DNA of 64,000 bases from Bacillus thuringiensis (lineage in GTDB: Bacteria; Bacillota; Bacilli; Bacillales; Bacillaceae_G), in assembly GCF_022095615.2 (NCBI RefSeq), contig NZ_CP155562.1, positions 13,353 through 77,352 of the forward strand, read 5' to 3'. The notes under the pieces were generated by a model. The model was not told the DNA's origin. It did not search any database and was given only the letters and a program-made list of their open reading frames with translations. Both the position numbers and the translations under genes were made by a program. Shown piece after piece: positions 43,588 through 51,417 of this stretch (position 1 is the first letter of the stretch; each line of letters starts with the position of its first letter).

Positions 43588-43854
43588 ATGAAAACATTAG
43601 AAATGAAAGAATTGAAAGGTTCAAGTAAGGGGAAGGTTTCAGCTTTATTAACTCGTACAAAACAATGGTTGAAAAATGAGTCTTCAGATGAAACATCAAA
43701 TAAAGTTTCATGGACTTACATTGGTCTTGGAATGGCAGTTGTAGTTTTAGTTATCATGTACCCAGCATTAAAATCAGGTACTTTTAATGTATCTAATTAC
43801 TTTACTTCAATTACTGGCGGCGCGAAGAGTGAGCCGTCTGGATGGTCAAAATAA
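43588..43854 (+). CDS. Pilin-like small membrane protein (Flp-type candidate)
   Basis: 88 aa, AGAGGAGAAAT before ATG. Long basic N-terminal leader of about 40 residues, then one hydrophobic helix (SWTYIGLGMAVVVLVIMYPAL) and a short hydrophilic tail (FTSITGGAKSEPSGWSK). This is the plan of Flp pilins. The usual Gly/Glu-Tyr cleavage signature is not clear: no Glu at position +5, but a Tyr (TYIGLG) is present. Its place after the Tad motor genes supports the call. A short spacer and good ribosome binding site suggest strong expression. Confidence 0.6.
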   Translation: MKTLEMKELKGSSKGKVSALLTRTKQWLKNESSDETSNKVSWTYIGLGMAVVVLVIMYPALKSGTFNVSNYFTSITGGAKSEPSGWSK

Positions 43855-43920
43855 GTTTTTAGTTGAAAGGGCGGTTGATCCGTCCTTTTCTCTTAATTTA
43901 TAGGAAGGAGAAACATATAC

Positions 43921-44307
43921 ATGCAACAAGCAGTTACATATGTTGTTTTTTTCTTGTCGTTAATGTTCATTATTGTCTTTGGTGTAGAATTTGCAGGGCA
44001 AACAGTTGTTAACGTTAAGGCGAATGAAATTAGTGAATATGCTGTAAGTTTAGCAGAGAGGGATGGGGGCTTTACTCCTGACGTAATCGATAAAGTAAAT
44101 CAAAAGTTAAAGGATAGTAATATGGATTCTAAAGATTGGAAGATGGAATATACACAAGGAAAAGTACAATTTAATCAACCTCTTACCTTCACTATCAAAG
44201 GGAAGTATAAATATAATTCGTTTAAATTACTTGAAAGAGGTATAGGTACCTTTGATGTATCAGTACAAAGTACTCGTTCAGGTGTAGGACAAGTTTATTT
44301 TAGATAA
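43921..44307 (+). CDS. DUF4320/TadE-like minor pilin
   Basis: 128 aa, GGAAGGAG upstream. N-terminal hydrophobic helix (AVTYVVFFLSLMFIIVFGVEFAGQTV), then a soluble domain (ANEISEYAVSLAERDGGFTPDVIDKVNQKL...). This matches my recollection of DUF4320/TadE-like proteins that accompany Flp pilins. It likely forms a minor pilin or pilus-assembly adaptor. Last gene of the pilus cluster. Confidence 0.65.
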   Translation: MQQAVTYVVFFLSLMFIIVFGVEFAGQTVVNVKANEISEYAVSLAERDGGFTPDVIDKVNQKLKDSNMDSKDWKMEYTQGKVQFNQPLTFTIKGKYKYNSFKLLERGIGTFDVSVQSTRSGVGQVYFR

Positions 44308-44309
44308 TA

Positions 44310-44440
44310 AGCGGTCTTGAAGTGTACGGAAAGAATGAGCAAATATCGTTTAAGTTAAGATCGCAGTTTAGAAAATGTTCAATAGTAAGTAAATGATGGT
44401 TTAAATTAAATCGGAGTTCTTAGTAGACTTCAATATCGCT
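44310..44440. repeat. 131-bp segment with termini related to the 31390-31868 element
   Basis: AGCGGTCTTGAAGT and ACTTCAATATCGCT are imperfect complements (12 of 14) and match the ends of the longer element before the pilus locus. The two thus bracket the pilus gene cluster. The interior sequences show no obvious likeness. Confidence 0.45.
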
Positions 44441-44461
44441 TGCTAGTACTTAGCAATAAAG

Positions 44462-44501
44462 GGTGAAAATATTTCAATTTCATTTGAGATATATTTTCAC
44501 C
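44462..44501 (+). terminator. Terminator at the end of the pilus locus
   Basis: 11-bp stem GGTGAAAATAT / ATATTTTCACC followed by TTTTTAT. Confidence 0.8.
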
Positions 44502-44614
44502 TTTTTATATAGATATCTTCTTGAAAGAGCGGGGTATATGGGGAGTTAGTTAATTCAAAAGAAAAGGTAAGGAAGGGGCTATTTATAGTTCTATTCTAAT
44601 AGGGGTGAATTTCG

Positions 44615-44725
44615 ATGTTTACAAAATGTCGAGAAGTGGGGATTTTATTAATGTTAATACCGCTTTTACTAATAGCTTGTATTTTACAAGCAATGGGAGA
44701 GGTGAACGAAAAGGGAGCTCTATAA
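44615..44725 (+). CDS. 36-aa hydrophobic small protein
   Basis: MFTKCREVGILLMLIPLLLIACILQAMGEVNEKGAL, one membrane helix; AGGGGTGAA 6 bases upstream. LLIAC could be read as a lipobox, so a small lipoprotein is possible. First gene of the transfer operon. Confidence 0.5.
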   Translation: MFTKCREVGILLMLIPLLLIACILQAMGEVNEKGAL

Positions 44726-44748
44726 TAATTGATCTTCTAATCAAATTT

Positions 44749-44823
44749 ATGATGATTTATTTAATAGGTTATGTCACTTGTAGTTTTTTATGGAGAGTAG
44801 AAGCAGATTTCAAGGAGGGATAA
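44749..44823 (+). CDS. Possible small membrane peptide, start uncertain
   Basis: Open frame ending ..MMIYLIGYVTCSFLWRVEADFKEG. The first ATG is at 44749; the hydrophobic stretch extends upstream without a standard start codon near the AAGGGAG site. It could be translated by coupling to the preceding small gene. Confidence 0.35.
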   Translation: MMIYLIGYVTCSFLWRVEADFKEG

Positions 44824-44824
44824 T

Positions 44825-44956
44825 ATGAAACGTTTATCAGGAGAAGTGTATCAAGATGATGATCCTTTAGCTTTTGCAAAAGGATGTAAAAATGGCTTAA
44901 TCATTGCCCTTCCCTTTTGGGTTGTAGTCATAGGTGTTGTAAGTTTTATTGTGTAA
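44825..44956 (+). CDS. 43-aa small membrane protein
   Basis: MKRLSGEVYQDDDPLAFAKG..., with one C-terminal helix (LIIALPFWVVVIGVVSFIV). AAGGAGGGATA 3-7 bases upstream is a very strong site. No family recognised; a small transfer-operon membrane protein. Confidence 0.65.
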   Translation: MKRLSGEVYQDDDPLAFAKGCKNGLIIALPFWVVVIGVVSFIV

Positions 44957-44986
44957 AAATTTCATAACAATGAAGGGGTGGAATTA

Positions 44987-45355
44987 ATGATCGTTTCTAA
45001 TGAAATTGCTGGTATTCAAACTAAAAAACAAGCGTATGAACTCGCTAGAAAAATGACAAAACAGGTACTTCATGAAGGTGCTGGATTAACATGGATAAGA
45101 ACAACACAATCATTTTTAAGTGGTGCAATTCTTTACGTAAAAGATAAGTATAAAGAAAAAGCTAGGTTATCAGATGTAAGAGAATTTGTTTTGCAAAGCG
45201 AAGAAAAGGAAGGTTTTTTGGAACATATCACAGATCACTTAGAAAAAGGTCATCCTTCTTATCATGCGTTTTCAATTATGTTGACTTGTAAGGAATCTAC
45301 AAGAATTCTTGTTATAGCTCTTTCTAATTTGTGTATGAGAACTGTAAAGGAGTGA
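44987..45355 (+). CDS. Hypothetical protein of the transfer operon
   Basis: 122 aa from ATG at 44987 after AAGGGGTGG. The stretch HEGAGLTWIRTTQSFLSGAILYVKDKY is faintly like the all-alpha region of VirD4/TraG coupling proteins, but the protein is far too short to be one. Mostly helical, no signal peptide. Function unknown. Overlaps the next gene closely. Confidence 0.6.
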   Translation: MIVSNEIAGIQTKKQAYELARKMTKQVLHEGAGLTWIRTTQSFLSGAILYVKDKYKEKARLSDVREFVLQSEEKEGFLEHITDHLEKGHPSYHAFSIMLTCKESTRILVIALSNLCMRTVKE

Positions 45356-45359
45356 AGAG

Positions 45360-45533
45360 ATGGGGAAGAGAGTGAAAAAGGGGAAAGTGAAAATGAAAGA
45401 TGATATTAAAGAAATAGAGGAATATACATCTAGTTGGGATGCACTGGATTTTTGGACTAGATTCTTTTTTGTAGGAACGGCAGCCTTATGTGGGACGATT
45501 TTATTAATTGCTGTACTTTCTTTATTTAATTGA
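45360..45533 (+). CDS. 57-aa basic single-pass membrane protein
   Basis: MGKRVKKGKVKMKDDIKE..., then SWDALDFWTRFFFVGTAALCGTILLIAVLSLFN as the membrane helix. AAGGAGTGAAGAG just upstream, overlapping the end of the preceding gene. No family recognised. Confidence 0.6.
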   Translation: MGKRVKKGKVKMKDDIKEIEEYTSSWDALDFWTRFFFVGTAALCGTILLIAVLSLFN

Positions 45534-45583
45534 ATATTCATTTTAATGTTATTTGAAATTTAAAGGTAAGTGATGTGATTTAA

Positions 45584-45721
45584 TTGAAGACTCGAAAATG
45601 CAAAAAATGCAATGGAACGGGAATGATATTTGGAAAAACATGCTCAATCAGAGGATTCAAAGTACATGAATCTATGGAAAAAACACCATGTACTAAATGT
45701 TTTGGTAAGGGTGTGAAATAG
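45584..45721 (+). CDS. 45-aa DnaJ-type zinc-knuckle protein
   Basis: TTG start. Two CxxCxGxG knuckles: CKKCNGTGMIFG and CTKCFGKGVK, separated by 28 residues, as in the zinc-binding domain of DnaJ. Related to the broken gene at 16483-16570. The ribosome binding site is weak (AGGTAAG). Role unknown; binding of nucleic acid or protein via zinc is plausible. Confidence 0.55.
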   Translation: MKTRKCKKCNGTGMIFGKTCSIRGFKVHESMEKTPCTKCFGKGVK

Positions 45722-45774
45722 AGCGGAAATGCTATTGTAGTAGATTTAGAAATTCACTAGCGAGTAGGGATAAG

Positions 45775-46092
45775 ATGTGTTTACCTAAGCAATATGAACT
45801 TGTAGAAAGAAAAGCAGAAATGATAAATGGTATTTTGAAATTTTATGATGAAGGGAAGCTAAAAGTTGTTCATAATACTTTCATAGAATTATGTGAATTA
45901 AATCCATATGCTGTAAGGGGATTTATTGTAAGGGAATTAGAAAAACGAGACTTAAAAGGCGTAGAGGAATCCTATGATATATGTTTGGAAGAAATAAGAC
46001 AGAACGACCTTAATAAATGGCTGAGTAAAACGCCTAGAATAATATATTATTCAGGTGAAAAAGTTAAAACGGAGGTGTTACAAAATGGATGA
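45775..46092 (+). CDS. Hypothetical 105-aa protein
   Basis: MCLPKQYELVERKAEM...; helical, soluble, no motif recognised. Starts after a GTAGGGATAAG sequence, so the start is moderately supported. Its stop overlaps the next start by 8 bases, indicating an operon. Confidence 0.6.
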   Translation: MCLPKQYELVERKAEMINGILKFYDEGKLKVVHNTFIELCELNPYAVRGFIVRELEKRDLKGVEESYDICLEEIRQNDLNKWLSKTPRIIYYSGEKVKTEVLQNG

Positions 46093-46342
46093 GCTAAAAA
46101 GAGTAACTCAATACAAAGCTTCAGATGGTACAGAGTTTGATGTAGGTGTGGATAAAGATGGTTTGTATTATATCGGTGCTAAATTTCCGTTTTTAACAAC
46201 ATCAAAAGATGGAAAGTATACAAATAACTTTGCTGGTTATGTTGCTACTGATATAACGGATGAAATGACAGCTAAGGGGATCGCGTCGTTTGCTTTCTGT
46301 TGTTACCAAAGACAATTGAAGCATTATAAAGAATTAAATTAA
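46085..46342 (+). CDS. Hypothetical 85-aa protein
   Basis: MDELKRVTQYKASDG... from ATG after CGGAGGTG, overlapping the end of the preceding gene. Predicted beta-rich (TEFDVGVDKDGLYYIGAKFPFL). No family recognised. Confidence 0.65.
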   Translation: MDELKRVTQYKASDGTEFDVGVDKDGLYYIGAKFPFLTTSKDGKYTNNFAGYVATDITDEMTAKGIASFAFCCYQRQLKHYKELN

Positions 46343-46411
46343 ACCAAAATTCCTAATTTTGTAGGTAAGGTATATTATTTGAAGTTTATTAAAAGATGGA
46401 GGCGTATGAAG

Positions 46412-46603
46412 ATGGGAAAATATCAAATAGAAGTGGAAGTAACGAAAACCTATAAAGCTTTTGTTGAAGTTGAAATACCTGAAGGTGCAAATAGTGATAA
46501 TGTTCAAAGATTAGTTGAAGAAAAAGTGGAGTCAATGGATCAAGAAAAATTAGATTATCAATCTACTAGTCATTTTGTTCTAAAAGTTAACGATATTGAA
46601 TAA
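46412..46603 (+). CDS. Hypothetical 63-aa protein
   Basis: MGKYQIEVEVTKTYKAFVEVEIPEG..., alternating beta pattern and acidic helix. GGAGG at 46398-46402 favours this ATG over the ones at 46379 and 46406. Similar in style (KxYKxFVEVEIPEG) to the small protein at 63496. Confidence 0.6.
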   Translation: MGKYQIEVEVTKTYKAFVEVEIPEGANSDNVQRLVEEKVESMDQEKLDYQSTSHFVLKVNDIE

Positions 46604-46680
46604 AAGCGTTAATTAGTTTCGAATTTTAATTTTGTTAAAAATGAAGGTGGACAATGCGAAATTAAGAGCTTTAAAAGGAA

Positions 46681-46884
46681 GTGTACGGATTTATGGGGGA
46701 AATCATACTATTTTTTGTTTGCGTGTACATTTTGGTGACCTTTGCTATTTATATGACAATAAAAGATTTTTACTTTGAACAAGAACAATCTGGTTTACTT
46801 GTTGTTCTTGCTGTATGTTCATTACCTTTATCGGCAGTGTTTACTTATTTTATAGTTCAATTGCTTGATTATATTACAATTTGA
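46681..46884 (+). CDS. Small membrane protein, two helices
   Basis: 67 aa from GTG, or 63 aa from ATG at 46693. Helices IILFFVCVYILVTFAIYMTI and LLVVLAVCSLPLSAVFTYFIVQLL. AAAAGGAAG lies immediately ahead. Conjugation operons often hold such proteins; no family recognised. Confidence 0.55.
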   Translation: MYGFMGEIILFFVCVYILVTFAIYMTIKDFYFEQEQSGLLVVLAVCSLPLSAVFTYFIVQLLDYITI

Positions 46885-46923
46885 TTTTTGCTTAGAAGTG
46901 TAAATTCAAGGAGGTAAGAGGGT

Positions 46924-47235
46924 GTGGGTTCTATAATTCCGCATTATTTGTTTGTAGTGTGTTATTCATTAGATGAGGTATTACAAGTGCATGAAATGGC
47001 GAAAGAAATTTTTAATCCGAAGGATCAAAGTGAAAAACTAGTAAGTCAGCTGAACTTAACTTCTTTTTTCGTCCTTTGTAATGGCAGGCATACAAGATGG
47101 GGAAATCAAGAAGAGTATATGAAAGCAAGAGAAAAGTATATTAAGTATCTTATAGATCGGGATATCCGATTCGTGGAAATAACAGAAAAAGAATTTAACA
47201 GATTTGAAAAAGCTTCGAAACAATGCTTTTTTTAG
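46924..47235 (+). CDS. Hypothetical 103-aa soluble protein
   Basis: GTG start after AGGAGGTAAGAG. MGSIIPHYLFVVCYSLDEVLQVHEMAKEIF..., no recognised motif. The stop overlaps the start of the FbpA-like gene by 13 bases. Confidence 0.6.
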   Translation: MGSIIPHYLFVVCYSLDEVLQVHEMAKEIFNPKDQSEKLVSQLNLTSFFVLCNGRHTRWGNQEEYMKAREKYIKYLIDRDIRFVEITEKEFNRFEKASKQCFF

Positions 47236-47402
47236 AAAATCGTACTTATTATGAGCATAGAAAAAAACAGCTTATCATTAATCAGCTAATTGATTGCGGT
47301 TTTTACAAGGATGGAAAAAGGCAGCTCTATGAATTAAAGCTTTTGGAATTAGAAAAGTATTTGAAAAACATTAAAAAGGAGAGAGTAATTCTTCATAGCT
47401 GA
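47223..47402 (+). CDS. FbpA-like small basic protein
   Basis: 59 aa. RKKQLIINQLIDCGFYKDGKRQLYELKLLELEKYL fits the Fur-regulated basic protein A domain (typical: RKKELIEKLI.SGIYKK..RQLYELTL.ELE). Chromosomal FbpA takes part in iron-sparing regulation in Bacillus. Here it sits within the transfer operon, overlapping its neighbours, so another role is possible. No Fur box was looked for successfully. Confidence 0.6.
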   Translation: MLFLENRTYYEHRKKQLIINQLIDCGFYKDGKRQLYELKLLELEKYLKNIKKERVILHS

Positions 47403-47412
47403 TGCAAAGGAA

Positions 47413-50322
47413 GTGGAGTTAGTGGCATCTAAAAATAAGTTTGAAAAAGAACTGGAGAAAGCCGTGTTGAAGGTATTAATAAAACATTGGCGATTTTTCC
47501 TATTACTATCCGGTATATTATTTGTTTGGATTACAAGATACGAAATTTCAAATCGATTAATCCAGATTGTGCCAATTGTGAAAAGGGTTGTACATGTTAG
47601 TCTACTCCTACTATTTATTGGGACTATATTTTGGATAACTAGATGTATTGTTTTATATAGGCTGGAAAAGAAGTCTTATAAATACGTTTTAGTTATTCCT
47701 CATATGTCCGATGATGCTAAAGTAGATCAATTAGGAGATATGATTCGACAAGTGCATGGTGAGGGAAGAAAACCACTAGAACAATTGTGGAAGGGTCGCG
47801 ATTGGTACAGATTACTTATGTATCAGCCGGAAGATATAGATGGGAAGAGTCAAAAGGTTCGATTTTATTTAGGTGGACCAGAAGAGAATTTAGCTTATTT
47901 AGTTAAAGCGTTTCGAAATGTATATAAGAACGCTGAGGTCATAGAACAAAATATAGAAGATATTCCGTTTCCGCGTAATAAATTGTTTGGTGGTGCTGTT
48001 GGCGGGAGAATGAAATTAAAGACGAAAAAGTCTTTATCATTAGCCCAGTATAAAACTGATAAACTCCCACAGCTTATAAGTGGAATGGAAGAAAAGACTT
48101 GGATTGATGTTTCTTTTTCACCAGATCGAGACTATCGATTAACAAGAAGAATCAAAAAAGAAGAAGCAGAATTAAAGGATCGAAAGAGAATAGAAAAAGA
48201 TTTAGATGTGTTTCAGAAAACAGAAGCAAAGGTTTTAACGCAACGATTTTTAGGGAAAGAAACAGCGTTTCAAGTTTGTGTTTCTGTAGCGACTGAGGTA
48301 TATCCTGGTGTCAGAATGCTAAAAGGTTTAGGGAATATCATAGCGAGTATGATGGCTGATGTAAATGAACTTCGTTACCGTTCGTTTCGTCGGTCTATTT
48401 GGCGTATCCCAATTCCTTATTACGGGCGTATGACTTGGACTGGATCAGAACTTGTTAATTTGCTTCACCTTCCAAATATCAAAGGTGATAAAGAGGATGT
48501 ATCTGAAAATAAGATTCTTTATTTAGAAAGTGGAGAGAAAATGTTACCTGAAGGTATTTTATCTGAAGGGTTGGAAATCGGAACGTTAGTTCATCCTCTA
48601 GAGAAAAACCGTACAGTAAAGATATTGAATGAAGTGTTTAAAAAAATGGGATGTATAGTTGGAACTACTGGTGCAGGGAAAAGTACTGTAGCAGCTAATG
48701 TGCTAGATAGTGCTATGAAACTTTGGATTGAAAATCCAGATGATGCAAGTGGTTTTTCATTGTTTGATCCAACCCCAGATTTGGCAATTGTTATGTTAAA
48801 TCGACTGTTAAAGGCTGAATTAGAAGGAGCAAAAATACCTTGGGAAAAGGTGCATTTCATTCGTTTTCGAGATACTGATTATCCACCGGCGATTAACTTA
48901 TTACATTGTAATCCAGGTGAGGATATGCAAACGGTGGTTGACTCCATTTTTGATAGTATTAAAGCTCTTGTTCCAAATCCAGCCCCACAAACGGAGAGAA
49001 TTCTAAAATCGATTATTGGAACGCTATTATGTGATGGAAGCCAAAAGCATTCTACATTAAGTATTATTTCATTTTGTACAGATGAATTGTTTAGAGAGCG
49101 TGTATTAGATGGTTTAGAAGGTCCAGAGTCAACGTACTATAGAAATGTTTGGAAAAATGAAATAGGGAACGCGCTAGAAGATAGTGTGCAGCCTTTGTTG
49201 AACCGATTGGATATATTCAGGAGCAGTACATACTTAAAACGTATATACGGGCAATCTGAGTTCGCTTTAGATATCTTTAATTGGATGGAAAAAGGACATA
49301 TTATCTTTTACGATTTGTCAGGTATGGCGAATACAGATATTAAGTTAACGATTGGCTACATTATGAATCAGTATCACCGTGTTGTGCAAAAAAGACAGGT
49401 GGGGTCAAAATTACACCTAACGTTTATAGATGAGGCTCACAAAGTACAAGTTCCAATTCTCCCTAAAATTGTAGCGGAAGACCGGAAGTACGGATTGGGA
49501 CTTTGGATTATTACGCAGCAAATTTCAGGACAGCTAGATAAGGAATTAACGGATGCTCTTACGGAAATAGGCGGTAATTTCTTTGTTTGTAGACAAGGGA
49601 AGTCTTCGGCTAAAACTCTAGAGGGAGTTATGCAAGGGAAATTTCGGGCTGAGTATTTACAAGGGTTACCCGACTTACATGCAGCCATTCAAACGCAAGA
49701 TAAGTTTGAAGGAGAAGCGAAAAATGTGTGGTGCATGATAAAAGCGAAACCTCTAGACCGCTATAGACCAAATGGCAAGATTGCAACGTATGGAAATGAT
49801 AAAGAAATTGCTGATTCTAATGAATGGACATACAAAAAAATAGGTGAATTGGAGAAGCGAGGAAAGTCAGCTGAAGAAATAGATCGAGAAATTAACCTTT
49901 TCTTATATGGCCAAGACATAACAGCTTCAACTAAAGTGAACTTGAAAAAAGAGGATGAATCACTCTTTGAAAAGGCCGAAAAAGAGGCGGCGCAAGAGGA
50001 ATCGCTCTTTGAGAAAGCTGAAGAGGCGGCGCAAGAGGAATCGCTCTTTGAGAAAGCTGAAGAGGCGACGCAAAAGGAATCGCTCTTTGAGAAAACCGAA
50101 GAGGCGACGCGAGAGGAATCGCCTGTCATTATGGATATGCCTTTTCCCTGGGATATGGAGAACACCGATCATATTTTTTTAAAAGAGAAAGAGGAAATTA
50201 ATTATCCGTTTGAAACGGGGGATGACGATAAAGAAAAGTATCCCGTTGAAATTAAAAATGAGGAATTACAGAAAGTAGAAAACGCTGAATCAAAAGAAGA
50301 AAAAAGTATCTTTGACTTTTGA
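47413..50322 (+). CDS. VirD4/HerA-type transfer ATPase, candidate coupling protein
   Basis: 969 aa, GTG start after AAGGAAG. Two N-terminal membrane helices (WRFFLLLSGILFVW; VSLLLLFIGTIFWITR). Walker A CIVGTTGAGKSTVAANVL near residue 418, HerA/VirB4-like DPTPDLAIVML, Walker B LHLTFIDEAHKVQVP, and sensor GLWIITQQISGQLDKEL. After the motor come four ESLFEKAEEA repeats (49957-50115) and an acidic tail ending KSIFDF. The membrane anchor, motor and acidic tail suit a T4SS coupling protein. Confidence 0.82.
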   Translation: MELVASKNKFEKELEKAVLKVLIKHWRFFLLLSGILFVWITRYEISNRLIQIVPIVKRVVHVSLLLLFIGTIFWITRCIVLYRLEKKSYKYVLVIPHMSDDAKVDQLGDMIRQVHGEGRKPLEQLWKGRDWYRLLMYQPEDIDGKSQKVRFYLGGPEENLAYLVKAFRNVYKNAEVIEQNIEDIPFPRNKLFGGAVGGRMKLKTKKSLSLAQYKTDKLPQLISGMEEKTWIDVSFSPDRDYRLTRRIKKEEAELKDRKRIEKDLDVFQKTEAKVLTQRFLGKETAFQVCVSVATEVYPGVRMLKGLGNIIASMMADVNELRYRSFRRSIWRIPIPYYGRMTWTGSELVNLLHLPNIKGDKEDVSENKILYLESGEKMLPEGILSEGLEIGTLVHPLEKNRTVKILNEVFKKMGCIVGTTGAGKSTVAANVLDSAMKLWIENPDDASGFSLFDPTPDLAIVMLNRLLKAELEGAKIPWEKVHFIRFRDTDYPPAINLLHCNPGEDMQTVVDSIFDSIKALVPNPAPQTERILKSIIGTLLCDGSQKHSTLSIISFCTDELFRERVLDGLEGPESTYYRNVWKNEIGNALEDSVQPLLNRLDIFRSSTYLKRIYGQSEFALDIFNWMEKGHIIFYDLSGMANTDIKLTIGYIMNQYHRVVQKRQVGSKLHLTFIDEAHKVQVPILPKIVAEDRKYGLGLWIITQQISGQLDKELTDALTEIGGNFFVCRQGKSSAKTLEGVMQGKFRAEYLQGLPDLHAAIQTQDKFEGEAKNVWCMIKAKPLDRYRPNGKIATYGNDKEIADSNEWTYKKIGELEKRGKSAEEIDREINLFLYGQDITASTKVNLKKEDESLFEKAEKEAAQEESLFEKAEEAAQEESLFEKAEEATQKESLFEKTEEATREESPVIMDMPFPWDMENTDHIFLKEKEEINYPFETGDDDKEKYPVEIKNEELQKVENAESKEEKSIFDF

Positions 50323-50342
50323 TGGTGGGAAGGAGGATGAAG

Positions 50343-51176
50343 ATGATTTTAACCACTGAGGATGAACAATTATTGATGGATATTCATACACATATCTATT
50401 TAGATTTTGAATATATTCGTATGAAAAATTATCCTAATCATAAAGAAAAATCCGTCTACGCAAGACTGGCGAAACTAGAGAAAGAAAACTACATCAAAAG
50501 TGAAAGACATCCAGTAGCAAGTATTCGTGGGAAGCGTAGGCGATCAGGTAACGGATCAAATATTTATACACTTGATAAGTACGGGGTTGAAATGGTGCGG
50601 GAGTTGAGAGGGGAGGTTCATTGGAATTACAAATGGTCCAATCGAGTTGCGACTTTCGTTTATCATAGTTTGATGTTGGCTCATGTTGAATGTGCCATGT
50701 TAGAGCAATCAAAGGCAGACATCCCAATTGGAATAAAAGAATGGATAAATGAAGCAAGAGGAACGTTTCAATATGACAAAAATAAAAGTGCTGTTATTCG
50801 ACCGGATGGATTGGCTGTTATTGGCTTGAAAAACAGAATCGAAGGTAATTATGGCTTGTTTTTGGAAATGGAACGTACTTATGGAACGAAAGAGGTTATC
50901 GAAAAAAAGCTACGAAGGTATAACGACTTTTTAAGCCGAGAGGAATCGGTTAAAAAATATGATCGATATGCAGGTCTAACATACCCAATAGAGAAATGGC
51001 GACTAATCTTTATTGCTGGTAATGAGGGACGACAAAAAGAATTGTTACGGTATATGCAAGAAATGGAGAGCCCGCAAGTACCTGTTTATGTCGTGATGTT
51101 TGAAGAAGTCTTACAAAATCCATTTGGAGCGATTTATCGGAACATCGAAAATCCTAAGGAGAAAGTGAGGTTATAA
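50343..51176 (+). CDS. Replication-relaxation-like protein (winged helix plus nuclease-like core)
   Basis: 277 aa from ATG at 50343 with AAGGAGG 6 bases upstream. N-terminal winged helix (LTTEDEQLLMDIHTHIYLDFEYI... KSVYARLAKLEKENYIKSERHP...NIYTLDKYGVEMV) and a PD-(D/E)xK-like core (VIRPDGLAVIG ... YGLFLEMERTYGTKEVIEKKLRRYNDFL). This is the plan of the Replic_Relax family found on Gram-positive conjugative plasmids. It may take part in DNA processing for transfer. No classical relaxase is in the window. Confidence 0.7.
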   Translation: MILTTEDEQLLMDIHTHIYLDFEYIRMKNYPNHKEKSVYARLAKLEKENYIKSERHPVASIRGKRRRSGNGSNIYTLDKYGVEMVRELRGEVHWNYKWSNRVATFVYHSLMLAHVECAMLEQSKADIPIGIKEWINEARGTFQYDKNKSAVIRPDGLAVIGLKNRIEGNYGLFLEMERTYGTKEVIEKKLRRYNDFLSREESVKKYDRYAGLTYPIEKWRLIFIAGNEGRQKELLRYMQEMESPQVPVYVVMFEEVLQNPFGAIYRNIENPKEKVRL

Positions 51177-51180
51177 GAGG

Positions 51181-51405
51181 GTGTTTCGATTTGTACTTTC
51201 AACAATTGTTTCTTTTATAACGGCAGTTATTGTTTTAGTTGTATCAAAAGATTTTATTTTTCGTAGATTCCCAGAAGCACAACCGGTTTATGAAGAAATA
51301 AAATCTATGTTTTTAGAGATTTATGGAAGGTATGGCTGGGAAGGGTTACTTGTTGTAACAGTTGCAGTTATGGGCCTTTCAAAAGCATTTGATAAAAAAG
51401 GTTAG
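51181..51405 (+). CDS. 74-aa small membrane protein of the transfer operon
   Basis: GTG start five bases after the preceding stop, with AAGAGG. One N-terminal helix (FVLSTIVSFITAVIVLVVSKDF) and a second hydrophobic stretch (GWEGLLVVTVAVMGLSKAF). No family recognised, but position between relaxation-like gene and TcpC suggests a channel component. Confidence 0.65.
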   Translation: MFRFVLSTIVSFITAVIVLVVSKDFIFRRFPEAQPVYEEIKSMFLEIYGRYGWEGLLVVTVAVMGLSKAFDKKG

Positions 51406-51417
51406 GAGTGAAATGGT

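Noticed and set aside
44987..45355. Reading this small protein as a VirD4/TraG fragment
   Set aside because: The likeness is one short stretch; there are no nucleotide-binding motifs and the gene is complete with its own start site.
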